Assembly (NCBI GenBank): GCA_910584195.1
Contig: CAJTYV010000001.1
Location: 47,207 to 111,206 of the forward strand
Length of the DNA: 64,000 nt
Direction of reading: 5' to 3'
Origin: an uncultured Ruminococcus sp.
GTDB lineage: Bacteria > Bacillota > Clostridia > Oscillospirales > Ruminococcaceae
The notes under the pieces were generated by a model. It saw nothing but the letters and a program-made list of their open reading frames with translations, had not been told where the DNA came from and made no database searches. Positions 7,964 to 16,729 of this stretch are shown here, piece by piece. The position numbers were made by a program, and so were the translations under genes. The number at the start of each line of letters is the position of its first letter. Positions within the stretch are counted from its first letter, which is position 1.

Positions 7964-7995
7964 TTATAAACAACATGAATATTATAATAAATTAC

Positions 7996-8377
7996 AATAC
8001 CCTGTAAATATTAAAACACCCAACGCTAAACTTGCTAAAGTTATTATTTCACAGCTTGGCGGTCCGGACGGTGAACTCGCCGCATCACTGAGATACCTGA
8101 ATCAGCGATACGTTATGCCTTATTCTGAAGTCAAGGGAGTTCTTACTGATATAGGAACTGAAGAATTGGCGCATGTTGAGATGATCTCTGCAATACTGTA
8201 TCAGCTCACTAAAGATCTGTCAATTGAGGAAATAAAGGAAAGCGGATTCGACACTTATTTTGTTGACCATACTACCGGCATCTATCCGGTTGCGGCATCA
8301 GGCGCTCCTTTTACTGCAACATATTTTCAGTCAAAAGGAGACATTATAACCGACCTTCATGAAGATCTTGCCGCAGA
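7996..8377 (+). CDS. cotJC: CotJC Mn-catalase-like coat protein, segment 2 of 3
   Basis: Encodes residues 9-135 plus two bases of codon 136 of the joined protein. It carries QYPVNIKTPNAKLAK, GGPDGELAASLRYLNQRY (first metal-ligand helix), DIGTEELAHVEMISAI (Glu and His ligands), and ATYFQSKGDIITDLHEDLAA. It has no proper start of its own: the only in-frame upstream starts read through an AT hairpin. After GCAGA at 8373-8377 the frame diverges into an unrelated tail and stops at 8441. Continuing instead at 18891 gives EDLAAEQKARTTYDN, the family consensus. The coding sequence has no stops or frameshifts, which suggests selection is still acting. Confidence 0.88.
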
Positions 8378-8550
8378 TGGTACTATCATACAAAGGCTAC
8401 AAGTCTCAAAAGTGCCTATTTTACGTGGTTTTAGAGTTTAAAAAGTGGACATGCCTTACCATTGCTACAATCTCACATGGGTAACGTACGTAAAATATGA
8501 TAAAAACAAACGGATTCGTATACTTATTTTTGTTGATTTTAAAGTATAAT

Positions 8551-8667
8551 CCTTAAATTTGCTTAATTGCAAAGAAATTCATAAAAAAATACTGTCAAGG
8601 GCACAAAGTGTGTATTTACCCTTGACAGTATTTTTTTATGAATTAAAATGGAAGTGCAAATTTAAGG
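8551..8667. repeat. Large imperfect palindrome / bidirectional terminator
   Basis: The outer arms CCTTAAATTTGC / GCAAATTTAAGG and an inner 26-base perfect stem (containing AAAAAAATACTGTCAAGGG and its complement) enclose a 17-base loop. The A- and T-runs flanking the GC stem make it able to terminate transcription in both directions. It lies in the 536-base gene-free stretch just inside the left end of element 2 and could insulate cotJC segment 2 from the element's cargo. Confidence 0.8.
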
Positions 8668-8754
8668 AGTTATAGTCATAGCAACAAGATATGTGAATAG
8701 TATATAATAAGATGTATTAATAGTAGTGCATATTATTGAAATTGACCCATAAAA

Positions 8755-8781
8755 AGTCGCTTAGTTAGATACTAAGCGACT
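8755..8781. other. Palindromic recombinase core-type site, left
   Basis: Perfect 11-base arms AGTCGCTTAGT / ACTAAGCGACT around a 5-base spacer TAGAT, the geometry of a tyrosine-recombinase core site. A second copy at 10132-10157 has the reverse-complement spacer ATCTA. The two bracket the tyrosine recombinase gene. It could alternatively be a plain hairpin. Confidence 0.55.
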
Positions 8782-8929
8782 GACTATTTTCAACTAAATT
8801 CTATCTTTATTTTACACGGAATTAGTAAAAAAGTCAAGAAAAAACATAAGTCAAGTCTGAAAAATCTACAATTTTTATAAATATAAATGTTGGTTTTTAA
8901 GTATAGTAACCAATAAAATATGAGATTTA

Positions 8930-8958
8930 TTTCTATTAGGGGTCAGAATATGGGTCAG
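8930..8958 (+). repeat. Direct repeat flanking the tyrosine recombinase gene, left copy
   Basis: Begins TTTCTATTAGGGGTCAGAAT and continues into a second GGGTCAG; 26 of 29 positions match 10060-10088, where the repeat covers the last codons and stop of the recombinase gene. The repeated GGGTCAG heptamers may be arm-type binding sites. Confidence 0.75.
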
Positions 8959-8977
8959 CGCATAGGAGGTTATATAC

Positions 8978-10069
8978 ATGGCAAAACGTGGAGAAAACAT
9001 CAGAAAACGAGCAGACGGAAGATGGGAAGGACGATATATCGAAGCATATTCAAGCGAAGGAAAAGCCGTTTACCGTTCTGTTTACGGAAGAACATATACA
9101 GAAGTGAAAGAAAAATTATCGTTGAATAAAAAACTTTGCAGTCAAAATATAAGCAATAAAATCAACATGGAAGAATTATTCAAAGAATGGCTTTATATCA
9201 AGGAAAAATCAATTAAAATATCCTCAGAAGTAACATATCGTTATCTTATAGACAAACATTTTATTCCGCATTTCAAAAGTGTAAAAGCAATGTACCTCAC
9301 AAGTGAGCTTGTACAAGATTTTATATCAAAAAACAGCCAATTTTCGCCCAAAACTGTGTGCGACATGATTTCACTTTTAATTCAAATAATAAAATATGGG
9401 CAATCAAAGAAATATATAAATTACTTTGATTTTGATTCAATTATATATCCAAAATCACAAAATGACGAACTGCCTGTTTTGAAAAATTCCGAATTTATAA
9501 AGCTTGTAAATTATGTACAGACAAACTTTGAGGTACAGAAAACAGGCATTTTATTGTCGCTATTTATGGGTATCAGACTGGGAGAAATTTGTGCGTTACA
9601 ATGGGAGGACGTGAATTTTTTGGACGAAACAATCCATATCGGTAAAACAATGCAAAGGCTGAAAAACTTAGATAAAAATGCGAAAACTAAAACAAAAATT
9701 GTGATTGATACTCCCAAAAGTCAAAAATCAATCCGTGATATTCCGATACCATCGTTTCTGCTTGAATTACTGAAAGAGTACAAATCATGCGGTAAATCTT
9801 ACATTTTAACCAATACAATAGCTTATATTGAGCCACGTTCTTATCAGAAAAAATTTAAAACTTGTCTTGAAAATGCAGGAATACCCGATATAAATTTTCA
9901 TGCGTTAAGACATACGTTTGCAACAAGGTCAATAGAGCAAGGTTGTGACATTAAAAGTCTCAGCGAAATGTTAGGACATTCAAGTGTAAAATTCACCATG
10001 GAACGCTATGTACACCCGTCAAACGAGCATAAGAAAATGAACCTTGAAAAGCTTGCCGTTTTCTATTAG
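8978..10069 (+). CDS. Tyrosine recombinase / phage-type integrase
   Basis: 363 residues. An AP2-like N-terminal DNA-binding region (MAKRGENIRKRADGRWEGRY) precedes a SAM-like core-binding domain and the catalytic domain with GIRLGEICALQW (first Arg), INFHALRHTFATR (HxxR) and GHSSVKFTMERYVHP (Tyr nucleophile), so all key residues are present. A strong site AGGAGG lies 7 bases before the ATG. It is enclosed by 29-bp direct repeats and by palindromic sites with inverted spacers, so it may be a small self-contained integration or inversion module inside element 2. It is unlikely to act on cotJC, whose junctions look like serine-recombinase sites. Confidence 0.92.
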   Translation: MAKRGENIRKRADGRWEGRYIEAYSSEGKAVYRSVYGRTYTEVKEKLSLNKKLCSQNISNKINMEELFKEWLYIKEKSIKISSEVTYRYLIDKHFIPHFKSVKAMYLTSELVQDFISKNSQFSPKTVCDMISLLIQIIKYGQSKKYINYFDFDSIIYPKSQNDELPVLKNSEFIKLVNYVQTNFEVQKTGILLSLFMGIRLGEICALQWEDVNFLDETIHIGKTMQRLKNLDKNAKTKTKIVIDTPKSQKSIRDIPIPSFLLELLKEYKSCGKSYILTNTIAYIEPRSYQKKFKTCLENAGIPDINFHALRHTFATRSIEQGCDIKSLSEMLGHSSVKFTMERYVHPSNEHKKMNLEKLAVFY

Positions 10070-10088
10070 GGGTCAGAATTGTGGTCAG
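10060..10088 (+). repeat. Direct repeat flanking the tyrosine recombinase gene, right copy
   Basis: Partner of 8930-8958, 1130 bases away; 20 perfect bases then six of the next nine. It overlaps the gene's last codons (TTCTATTAG), the typical position for an attachment site regenerated by integration. Confidence 0.75.
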
Positions 10089-10131
10089 GCAATTTGAAAT
10101 TATCCCTATTTTGCGTTGTTTACTCATAAAA

Positions 10132-10157
10132 AGTCGCTTAGTATCTAACTAAGCGAA
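10132..10157. other. Palindromic recombinase core-type site, right
   Basis: AGTCGCTTAGT, spacer ATCTA, ACTAAGCGA. The preceding CATAAAA matches the left copy in direct orientation while the 5-base spacer is the exact reverse complement of the left one, so the two spacers are in inverted orientation. Confidence 0.55.
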
Positions 10158-10229
10158 CTGATTTCACGATTTGGGTCATTATTATGATAACCCTTTTTGT
10201 GGGAAGTATGCAAGTTTGGAGATGGTTTT

Positions 10230-13040
10230 ATGAGAAGTAAAAAAAGAACTATTGGGATTTTGATTGTGGTTATTGTTGTGTTGTTAGGATTTGCAGGTTC
10301 GTTGCTTATCTATAGGAATAATTTATCATCTGAAAAGACAAAGAATAATTCAAACAATAATATTGCACAATCTCTTTCATCTGCTCCAAGTGGAAAAAGT
10401 ATTGAGAATTTCTATGATAAGCCAATAACAGATGAAAAGGTAGCTTTGGATTCTATTGAGGTCAATAGAGATAAATTAGGATATTCAGATAAGAATTTTA
10501 CTTTTGAATTTGAAAGAAAAAATGAATATATGGGTGCTTCTTATTCTTTTAAACTACTCTATAAAAATATTCCAGTAAAAGGGAAAGGAGTAAGTGTAAT
10601 TACTTATAGTGATAATAGTGCAGATGTATTAATGACGGGTGGAGTTGATGTTGAAAAAATAAGTAATATAAGTACAAATCCGAAAATTACGCAAGATGAA
10701 GCACTTGATATTGCTAAAGAAACTTTGGGAGAAGAAGCTTTTGAATCTTATAATTTACTGTCTGAAAAACCTAAAGTTAATCCAGAACTTACAATTTTTG
10801 AAATAGAAGATAACTATTTAATTGCTTATTGTATTGAGGTTAATTTTTGGGTATGCATTATCAATGCTGAAAATGGAAATGTGATTACCTCCCGTAGTAC
10901 ATTAGTTGCAAATTCAGCTGAATATAAGGGACAAAACGGAGATAGTCATCAAATCTTTTATGATGATTATGAAGATGAAAATCGGAACATAAAAAATCTA
11001 ATTTGGAATAGGGAATATAACATTTTTGTATATAATAATGGAAATGCAATTACTCTGGAAGATATACAATCTAATAATAACAAAAGTGCAATTGACGGAA
11101 TGGCAAATACATATGAAGCGTTTAAATATTTCAAAAGACATTTTAGTAAAGAATTTAATGCTACTCACATTTATGTTAATGTAGATAATCAGTTAGATGA
11201 AAATGGAAAAGTTGAAAAAGACAGTGCAAAAGGTGGATATGAAGCAGATGGAAATAAGGCAAATTTAATCTTTACCATAGCTTCAAATAAAAATAAAGCT
11301 CAAAAAAGTGCATATTTAGATATTGTTGCACATGAATACACACATTCCGTTACATTGTCAATAGCCTTCACCGATATCAGTAGACATAGCGATGAACGAG
11401 ATGCTTTAATGGAAGCATATTCAGATATTTTTGGTCAACTAATTGAACAGGAATCAACTGGAACAACTGATTGGATTCAAAATGTAGATTGTAATTTATT
11501 AGAGAAAATAGCTGTAGATGGTAGTACTGATAGAAATTTAAAACAGCCAAAAATTAAAAAATATAGTAAATGGGAGAATAGTGGAGATGTTGTGCATAAG
11601 AATAGCACAATTATTTCACATACAGCATATTTAATGAGTAAAAGTAATGATAGTAAAAAGTATGATGCTGAATTTCTCCTTGATTATGACCAATTAGCTC
11701 AATTATGGTATGGTTCATTGATATATCTTAAAGATATGCATTTTCAAGATTTTTCCGATTGCAGATATGCGGTTGAAAAATCTGCAAGAAAACTAATAGA
11801 AGAGGGAGTATTGCTTGAAAATAACCTAAAAGTTATAGAACAAGCATTTAATGAAGTGGAAGTAAGCAGTAACCCTGCTCGGCGTGGTGCAAAAGACAGT
11901 GCAGAAATAAAGGAAAAACACGCTGAAACAGTTTCCATTGAAGACGAAATTCAATCGTCTGAACCTGTGGAAATTACAGAAGTTCTAACAGAACCTAATC
12001 CCAAAATCACCGATAGTGATTATAATGGAACAGCTTATATAAATGTTTATGATAATTTTGTTACTATAAGAGATGAAGAATTAGTTTCTGAGGGAGATGC
12101 ATATCTTAATTCACAAAGTAAATCAGTTTCTGATGAATATGGATTGAAGTTAGTTTTGACACACCAAGATACATTATACTTAGATAAAAACGGTGATTTT
12201 ATACAGTTTAATAATGATAACGATGTGAAATATTGCTGCGGAAATTATCGCATACTTGATAATAATGAAATTGATTTTAAATACGAGAAATGCTATCTTT
12301 ATGGAGATAAGATTGATGATTTTACTACACATATAATTGAAGAAAATGTTTTGGACAATGATTATAAATATGATTTTAACAATGGTCCAAGGGAAGCATA
12401 TATGCATCGATTATCAAATGCAAATGAATATAATTATATGGCTGTTGCTCTATCAAATTGTTGTGGTTGGTTTAACGAATTACCTTCTCCAGGCTATCAA
12501 GATTATTATGATAATCTTGATATATGTAAATTTTCTTTTCTTGGGTCACATGATAATGCAGTTAAGCCAAAGATAAGAGATAATTATATCATTGCGGAAC
12601 AAAAGGGGTATTCTTTTGGTGAAATTTTCAATTTAGATGAATTCACATTACAATATTCTAACTTTGACGTGATAAATAACAATAAAACAGACTATATTCA
12701 TCGTCCTGGTCAAAAAATAGATGATTTAATACTTGATAATATTGAATTTAAATTTAATAAGAATAAAACATGGAGTATTACTAATAATTCTGATTACGAT
12801 TATTATGGTAAAACAACTGGAAATTGGGAATTAATAGATGAACATATTTTAGCTATTATTTGCGATGATTGTTATTATCAAGGTAGTTATAATAGTGATG
12901 CTATAAATTTTTTATATCTTGATTTTGAAAATAATGAAATTTATATACCATTATTTGTTGAATCTCCTTCTATGCTTCCTTTGATGGATAGATTTAAGAA
13001 TTCTTCAAATCAAAGTGGCAATTTAGAAAAATTAAATTAA
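10230..13040 (+). CDS. Membrane-anchored M4 (thermolysin-like) metallopeptidase
   Basis: 936 residues from the ATG at 10230 (GGAGATG site upstream). The N-terminal Lys/Arg cluster and hydrophobic segment (about residues 8-29) form a signal anchor. An FTP/PepSY-type propeptide region follows (about 65-240: FKLLYKNIPVKGKGVSV, ITQDEALDIAKETLGEEAF), then the M4 catalytic domain: HEYTH with zinc ligands His368 and His372, and ALMEAYSDIFG supplying Glu395, then HISHTAYL-like SHTAYLMSK. The C-terminal 350 residues are Asn/Asp/Tyr-rich and unassigned. Thermolysin-family enzymes are secreted zinc proteases. Base composition is markedly AT-rich compared with the chromosome. It is likely a surface protease carried as cargo; the substrate is unknown. 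Confidence 0.85.
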   Translation: MRSKKRTIGILIVVIVVLLGFAGSLLIYRNNLSSEKTKNNSNNNIAQSLSSAPSGKSIENFYDKPITDEKVALDSIEVNRDKLGYSDKNFTFEFERKNEYMGASYSFKLLYKNIPVKGKGVSVITYSDNSADVLMTGGVDVEKISNISTNPKITQDEALDIAKETLGEEAFESYNLLSEKPKVNPELTIFEIEDNYLIAYCIEVNFWVCIINAENGNVITSRSTLVANSAEYKGQNGDSHQIFYDDYEDENRNIKNLIWNREYNIFVYNNGNAITLEDIQSNNNKSAIDGMANTYEAFKYFKRHFSKEFNATHIYVNVDNQLDENGKVEKDSAKGGYEADGNKANLIFTIASNKNKAQKSAYLDIVAHEYTHSVTLSIAFTDISRHSDERDALMEAYSDIFGQLIEQESTGTTDWIQNVDCNLLEKIAVDGSTDRNLKQPKIKKYSKWENSGDVVHKNSTIISHTAYLMSKSNDSKKYDAEFLLDYDQLAQLWYGSLIYLKDMHFQDFSDCRYAVEKSARKLIEEGVLLENNLKVIEQAFNEVEVSSNPARRGAKDSAEIKEKHAETVSIEDEIQSSEPVEITEVLTEPNPKITDSDYNGTAYINVYDNFVTIRDEELVSEGDAYLNSQSKSVSDEYGLKLVLTHQDTLYLDKNGDFIQFNNDNDVKYCCGNYRILDNNEIDFKYEKCYLYGDKIDDFTTHIIEENVLDNDYKYDFNNGPREAYMHRLSNANEYNYMAVALSNCCGWFNELPSPGYQDYYDNLDICKFSFLGSHDNAVKPKIRDNYIIAEQKGYSFGEIFNLDEFTLQYSNFDVINNNKTDYIHRPGQKIDDLILDNIEFKFNKNKTWSITNNSDYDYYGKTTGNWELIDEHILAIICDDCYYQGSYNSDAINFLYLDFENNEIYIPLFVESPSMLPLMDRFKNSSNQSGNLEKLN

Positions 13041-13069
13041 AATTCCTATCCCCTAAAAAACATCATATC

Positions 13070-13117
13070 AAAAAAGTCCCCGATATGTTCTTTTAAAACA
13101 TATCGGGGACTTTTTTA
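13070..13117. terminator. Bidirectional intrinsic terminator
   Basis: Stem of about 20 base pairs (AGTCCCCGATATGTT / AACATATCGGGGACT plus flanking A and T runs) between the convergent M4 and M48 peptidase genes. Confidence 0.9.
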
Positions 13118-13148
13118 ACTGTAGGTCATTAAGGGGTTAAGGAAAACT

Positions 13149-14066
13149 TTACTTCGCAAACTCGTCAAATTCTTCAAGATGTTTAATTCTGAGGGTAATT
13201 CTCGGGTGACTGGCAACCATTTTCTGAATAATGGAACTGTTATCGCCCAAAGATATTTTTTCAAGGAGATATAACGCTTCAATCATATCGGTATCATATC
13301 CAATTGAGTAAGAAAACAAATCCGCTTTAAATTCATTTTTACGGCTGTTTACCGACAAAATCACCTGTAATCCGAAATTCAAAAACCAAATAGAAAACTC
13401 AAAATAAAGCCTTATTAAAAGCATTAATGCGGAAAAAATACTGCGTTTTCCAGTAAATGCACTCTGAACCCAATCTAATAATAACAAAAATAATCTTGCA
13501 ATGAGTACAAACACGGAAAGAATACCGTTTCCGACAATAGCATATATAGATGCCATTGTATCTCCATGTACAAGATGTGCAATTTCATGCCCGATAACTG
13601 CTTTTAGTTCATCTTCGGTGAATGTCTGCATTGCTCCCTTGGTGACTGCAATCGTATTTCTTCCTAATGCCATAGCGTTGACTGTCATGTTGTCTATTAC
13701 GCAAATTTCAATCTTTCTGAGTTTTTTGTATTTCTCTTTGGCACGTTCATAAACTTCCTCAAATAATGGCTGTAAATATTCTGTTTCCCGTTTCGTTTCA
13801 AGCGGTCGAACTCTGTTTAATAACCGCAAAAGTTTCTCGCCTAACGGACTAAATCCAATCATTAGCGAAACTGTATAAACCACAAATACTATCAAAAAGC
13901 TTTTTGCCGTACCTCCTAAAAGCAGTGATGAAATTACATAGTAGAATATGGAACAAACAAGATAAATAGGGTTGTTTTTCCAAAACTGAAAAAGAAAAAG
14001 TACACTTCTTTCTATATCATCAATGAATCTGTCAATCATAGCAATTCCCTCTAAAATGGCTTGCAA
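13149..14066 (-). CDS. M48 family zinc metallopeptidase (HtpX-like)
   Basis: 305 residues. The HEIAHLVHGD motif (HExxH) with upstream IAVTKGAMQTFTEDELKAVIG is diagnostic of M48 membrane peptidases; a downstream ENEFKAD-like RKNEFKADLFSYSIGYD supplies the third zinc ligand. Several hydrophobic segments occur before and after the catalytic motif (residues about 25-75 and 185-240). M48 enzymes degrade damaged membrane proteins or mature peptides. The gene overlaps the TraG-like gene by 16 bases and is therefore its translational partner; a link to the mobile element's membrane complex is possible but not shown. Confidence 0.88.
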   Translation of the reverse strand: MQAILEGIAMIDRFIDDIERSVLFLFQFWKNNPIYLVCSIFYYVISSLLLGGTAKSFLIVFVVYTVSLMIGFSPLGEKLLRLLNRVRPLETKRETEYLQPLFEEVYERAKEKYKKLRKIEICVIDNMTVNAMALGRNTIAVTKGAMQTFTEDELKAVIGHEIAHLVHGDTMASIYAIVGNGILSVFVLIARLFLLLLDWVQSAFTGKRSIFSALMLLIRLYFEFSIWFLNFGLQVILSVNSRKNEFKADLFSYSIGYDTDMIEALYLLEKISLGDNSSIIQKMVASHPRITLRIKHLEEFDEFAK

Positions 14067-15439
14067 ACGTGCAGTTTGCTGTGAAAATATTCGTCTCTTG
14101 AAAGAAAAATGCCATATCCCGTCTGTAACTGCTTTATCTCATCAGGGTGATATAAAAATTCTCGCACTCGTCTTGCTGAACCGAAACCCGTTTGCGTTGT
14201 GTCAAGTCCTTTTTGTTGCAATTGATAGGTCACTTCCATGGTCTGCCTTGTGCCTAAAATATTCGCCCAATTTTCTGAATTTACTGCGCTGTTCTGACGT
14301 AAAACAAGATAATTGTTGCAGTTTTCAATAATCTGCTGTGTAAAATCTTCATCTTCTGCGCTTGCAAGGTCGGAAAGACTTTGAGTTGCCAAAACACAAG
14401 TCACATTCGCACTTCTTGACTTACTTACAAGGTCAATAAGCGTTTTTGAAACGTATACGTTGATTTCATCGAACAAGAAAAATGTTCGGTTGCCATTTTG
14501 AAAACGCTGACTTATCGCTTTTTTACTGTCAATCAAGACCAATCGACCAAAAGCGGGAGATATTTCGGGATAAATAAGCGGATTCAAAATAAATAAAATA
14601 ATTGCTTTTTCTTTTAACGCTGTTGCAATATCTATTCCTGTATCGGAAAATAGTTCTCCCAATTCGCTTTCTGCAACGGTTGAAAATCTTGCAATTGAAT
14701 TTTCTGCAATTTTGCCCGAAGTTTTGGCGATTTCGAGATTTTCCAAATGCTTTTCTTTGGAAATTCTTTTTTCTTTCACCAACTGCATTGACAGTGACGA
14801 AAATTTATCCAGTTCCATATATTTGACAATCGTTTGGAATGAAAGTGGAATTTCTGCTTTGTTCATCAACAAAATCAATCGCTGTAAGTAACGTTCCGCA
14901 TTGACTTTGTAATGCTCCTCCGACCAGTCCGTCATATTGATAAGCATATCCTTTGCAACAGTAGGAGAGGTATTAAAAAACGGGTTATATGTATCGGATA
15001 AGGACGGATTTGTTAAATTAATGCAGTAAATTTTCTTGCGGTAACTCTTATTTAACTGTGTTAAAACATCTAAAATACTGCCTTTTCCTGTATCTCCTTT
15101 GCCGTCTACAATCAGCATGGGAAAGTCTTTTTTCATACAGTTTTGCATATAATTGCTGAGTGCAACGGTTTTTCCACTTCCGGTAGTTCCGCAAATAAAA
15201 ATATGCTTTGCATTATCAGGAGAAAAAATCGGCTTTCTGCCGTTATATCCCAATAATGCGGAATTGGTTTCATTTAAGTTTTTCTGTTTCATTCTGTGTT
15301 TCACCCTCTTAAAATCACGGCGAAAATTAAACAGCTTTCGCATAAAAACAGTTTGTCTGCAACCGTGGATAATAATACAGATTGGAACTGTAAAAATCAG
15401 AATTTTTATAATTATTTCATATTTTTTAAGTCCGTTCAA
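14051..15439 (-). CDS. TraG/VirD4-like (FtsK-fold) ATPase
   Basis: 462 residues. There is an N-terminal transmembrane segment (IIIKILIFTVPICIIIHGC), Walker A at IFICGTTGSGKTVAL, then MLIVDGKGDTGKG, Walker B at FFLFDEINVYV and the NVTCVLATQSLSDLA sensor region. This is the arrangement of type IV coupling proteins that present DNA-relaxase complexes to a conjugation pore. No pore (VirB/Tra) genes are seen, so the element would at best be mobilizable or the protein may serve a different DNA-pumping role. It belongs to a four-gene minus-strand group with the M48 and replication-relaxation genes. Confidence 0.8.
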   Translation of the reverse strand: MNGLKKYEIIIKILIFTVPICIIIHGCRQTVFMRKLFNFRRDFKRVKHRMKQKNLNETNSALLGYNGRKPIFSPDNAKHIFICGTTGSGKTVALSNYMQNCMKKDFPMLIVDGKGDTGKGSILDVLTQLNKSYRKKIYCINLTNPSLSDTYNPFFNTSPTVAKDMLINMTDWSEEHYKVNAERYLQRLILLMNKAEIPLSFQTIVKYMELDKFSSLSMQLVKEKRISKEKHLENLEIAKTSGKIAENSIARFSTVAESELGELFSDTGIDIATALKEKAIILFILNPLIYPEISPAFGRLVLIDSKKAISQRFQNGNRTFFLFDEINVYVSKTLIDLVSKSRSANVTCVLATQSLSDLASAEDEDFTQQIIENCNNYLVLRQNSAVNSENWANILGTRQTMEVTYQLQQKGLDTTQTGFGSARRVREFLYHPDEIKQLQTGYGIFLSRDEYFHSKLHVCKPF

Positions 15440-15579
15440 ATAGATTAAAAATCATAGCTTGTCACCTCGCATTAATTTGGTTTGTTACATTATATGCTAA
15501 AAAATAGGCTTGTATGATGTGGGACAAGGTATAAAAAATAGAAGTAATGTTTAACATCACTTCTATTAATTTTATATTT

Positions 15580-15987
15580 TTATGATAGATTACATATTTG
15601 TTCGCACACTGTATCACTCATTAAATATAGTTCAATACAATCTTTTAATTGTTTTTTACAATTTTGCTGAAGCATAACTTTTTGTAGACTTTTTGAGGAT
15701 AGTTCATGATAGTTTTTGTTTTCAGATTCTTCTAATTCTATCAATTCCTCAAAGTAGTATTCTCTGATATCTAACAGTGCTTTTATAGATTTAGCGTTTT
15801 CAAAACATTGTTTGAGTTCTTCCAGTTGATTATTCTCTGGAATGCTTCTCCATAAATATAGCATAGAAAGAGCATTTTTCAATTGTCCTTCAAATGTATT
15901 TTGGTCGGCTTTTTGATATGTTTGAAAATATTCTTTGTCCTTTTGAATCAAATTACAATATTGTTTTACTAATTCATCTGTATTCAT
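15580..15987 (-). CDS. Hypothetical helical protein, 135 residues
   Basis: Starts MNTDELVKQYCNLIQKDKEY and is almost entirely charged amphipathic helix (KALLDIREYYFEELIELEESENKNY), with no signal peptide or membrane segment. No family recognised. It lies between the TraG-like and replication-relaxation genes on the same strand with short gaps, so it probably belongs to the same transfer or replication module. Confidence 0.6.
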   Translation of the reverse strand: MNTDELVKQYCNLIQKDKEYFQTYQKADQNTFEGQLKNALSMLYLWRSIPENNQLEELKQCFENAKSIKALLDIREYYFEELIELEESENKNYHELSSKSLQKVMLQQNCKKQLKDCIELYLMSDTVCEQICNLS

Positions 15988-16062
15988 TTACTTTCCCTCT
16001 CTTTCAACGTTAAATTTTCCTAAAGTATATCATATATAGTTTGAAATCTCAACATATAATCG

Positions 16063-16707
16063 CTATTTCAGACTTTGCATATAGTCAGTGATTTTCTGTA
16101 AAGAAAGTATTTCTATGTTGGTATAATATCTCTGACTGTTATTCAAAACGTTTAAAATTGCCGTCTGATAATCGGGAACGACCCATATTTGCGTATCATA
16201 TTCCATGAAATTATCCTTAATAATATTTAACAAGCGGTTGTTTGCTTTCTTTGTTAACTCGACTTCTACGCAATTTGTCTGTTCGTCTTTTGTAAAAATA
16301 AAATCGGTTCTGTGTCTGCGTATTCCAAAACCGTCCGACTGGTGCAATTGCTTTTCCGTTGTGATGTCGTTTAAGGACAAGTTTTCTTTATGTATGAAAT
16401 AAATTGCCGTATCTAAAACTGTCCTGTCATGTACGATTTGTTCAATTTTGACTTTTTCCGTACCTGTTCCAACTTGTATAAGCGATTTGCCTTTGGCTGT
16501 CAAAAAATAAATACTTGGCACACCATACAAAAATTTTTTACGCTCTAAATATCCTGCTTCAATTAAAATCTTTAATCTTCGGTCTGTCGCTCTCTGTCCC
16601 GAAAAATTGGCTAACCATCTAATGTGTTTACTTCCACACGCTCTCCAACGGTCAACTTCTCTTAAAATCAACTCGTCTCTTTCTGTTAATCTCACCTGTT
16701 CCACCAC
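16063..16707 (-). CDS. Replication-relaxation family protein (Replic_Relax)
   Basis: 214 residues. The N-terminal winged-helix region (LTERDELILREVDRWRACGS, HIRWLANFSGQRATDRRLKI, LIEAGYLERKK, YFLTAKGKSL) fits the Replic_Relax family, DNA-binding proteins encoded by plasmids and integrative elements of Gram-positives near TraG-like genes. The C-terminal half (DFIFTKDEQTNCVEVELTKKAN) has a D...E-x-E pattern reminiscent of a restriction-nuclease-like fold. Immediately upstream are 18-bp tandem repeats and a 120-bp palindrome, which could be its DNA targets. Confidence 0.72.
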   Translation of the reverse strand: MVEQVRLTERDELILREVDRWRACGSKHIRWLANFSGQRATDRRLKILIEAGYLERKKFLYGVPSIYFLTAKGKSLIQVGTGTEKVKIEQIVHDRTVLDTAIYFIHKENLSLNDITTEKQLHQSDGFGIRRHRTDFIFTKDEQTNCVEVELTKKANNRLLNIIKDNFMEYDTQIWVVPDYQTAILNVLNNSQRYYTNIEILSLQKITDYMQSLK

Positions 16708-16729
16708 CTCTTATATATAATTAAATAAT

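Larger units (their letters stand above)
306..7995 (+). mobile_element. Intervening element 1 in cotJC (skin-like), carrying panBCD and serine recombinase 1
   Basis: 7690-bp segment separating cotJC segments 1 and 2. Its ends share AAATTAC (299-305 and 7989-7995) within an 18-of-23 matching stretch, and exact removal restores the reading frame and the consensus CotJC N-terminus. A large serine recombinase gene (6381-7841) sits at the right end, pointing into cotJC, as spoIVCA does in the Bacillus sigK skin element. The cargo is unusual: pantothenate biosynthesis (panB, panC, panD), a DUF2520 protein, a Rieske oxidoreductase and several MITEs, with no recognisable phage genes. The element boundaries are placed at the shared core and are uncertain by a few bases. 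Confidence 0.75.

Noticed and set aside
7935..8441. Free-standing CotJC-like protein starting at GTG 7935
   Set aside because: The first 19 codons run through an AT hairpin with no family similarity, and the C-terminal 22 codons leave the family at GCAGA. It is better read as the middle segment of a split gene.
8920..9129. 69-codon plus-strand frame overlapping the tyrosine recombinase start
   Set aside because: It reads the repeat and the recombinase gene out of frame and has no ribosome-binding site.
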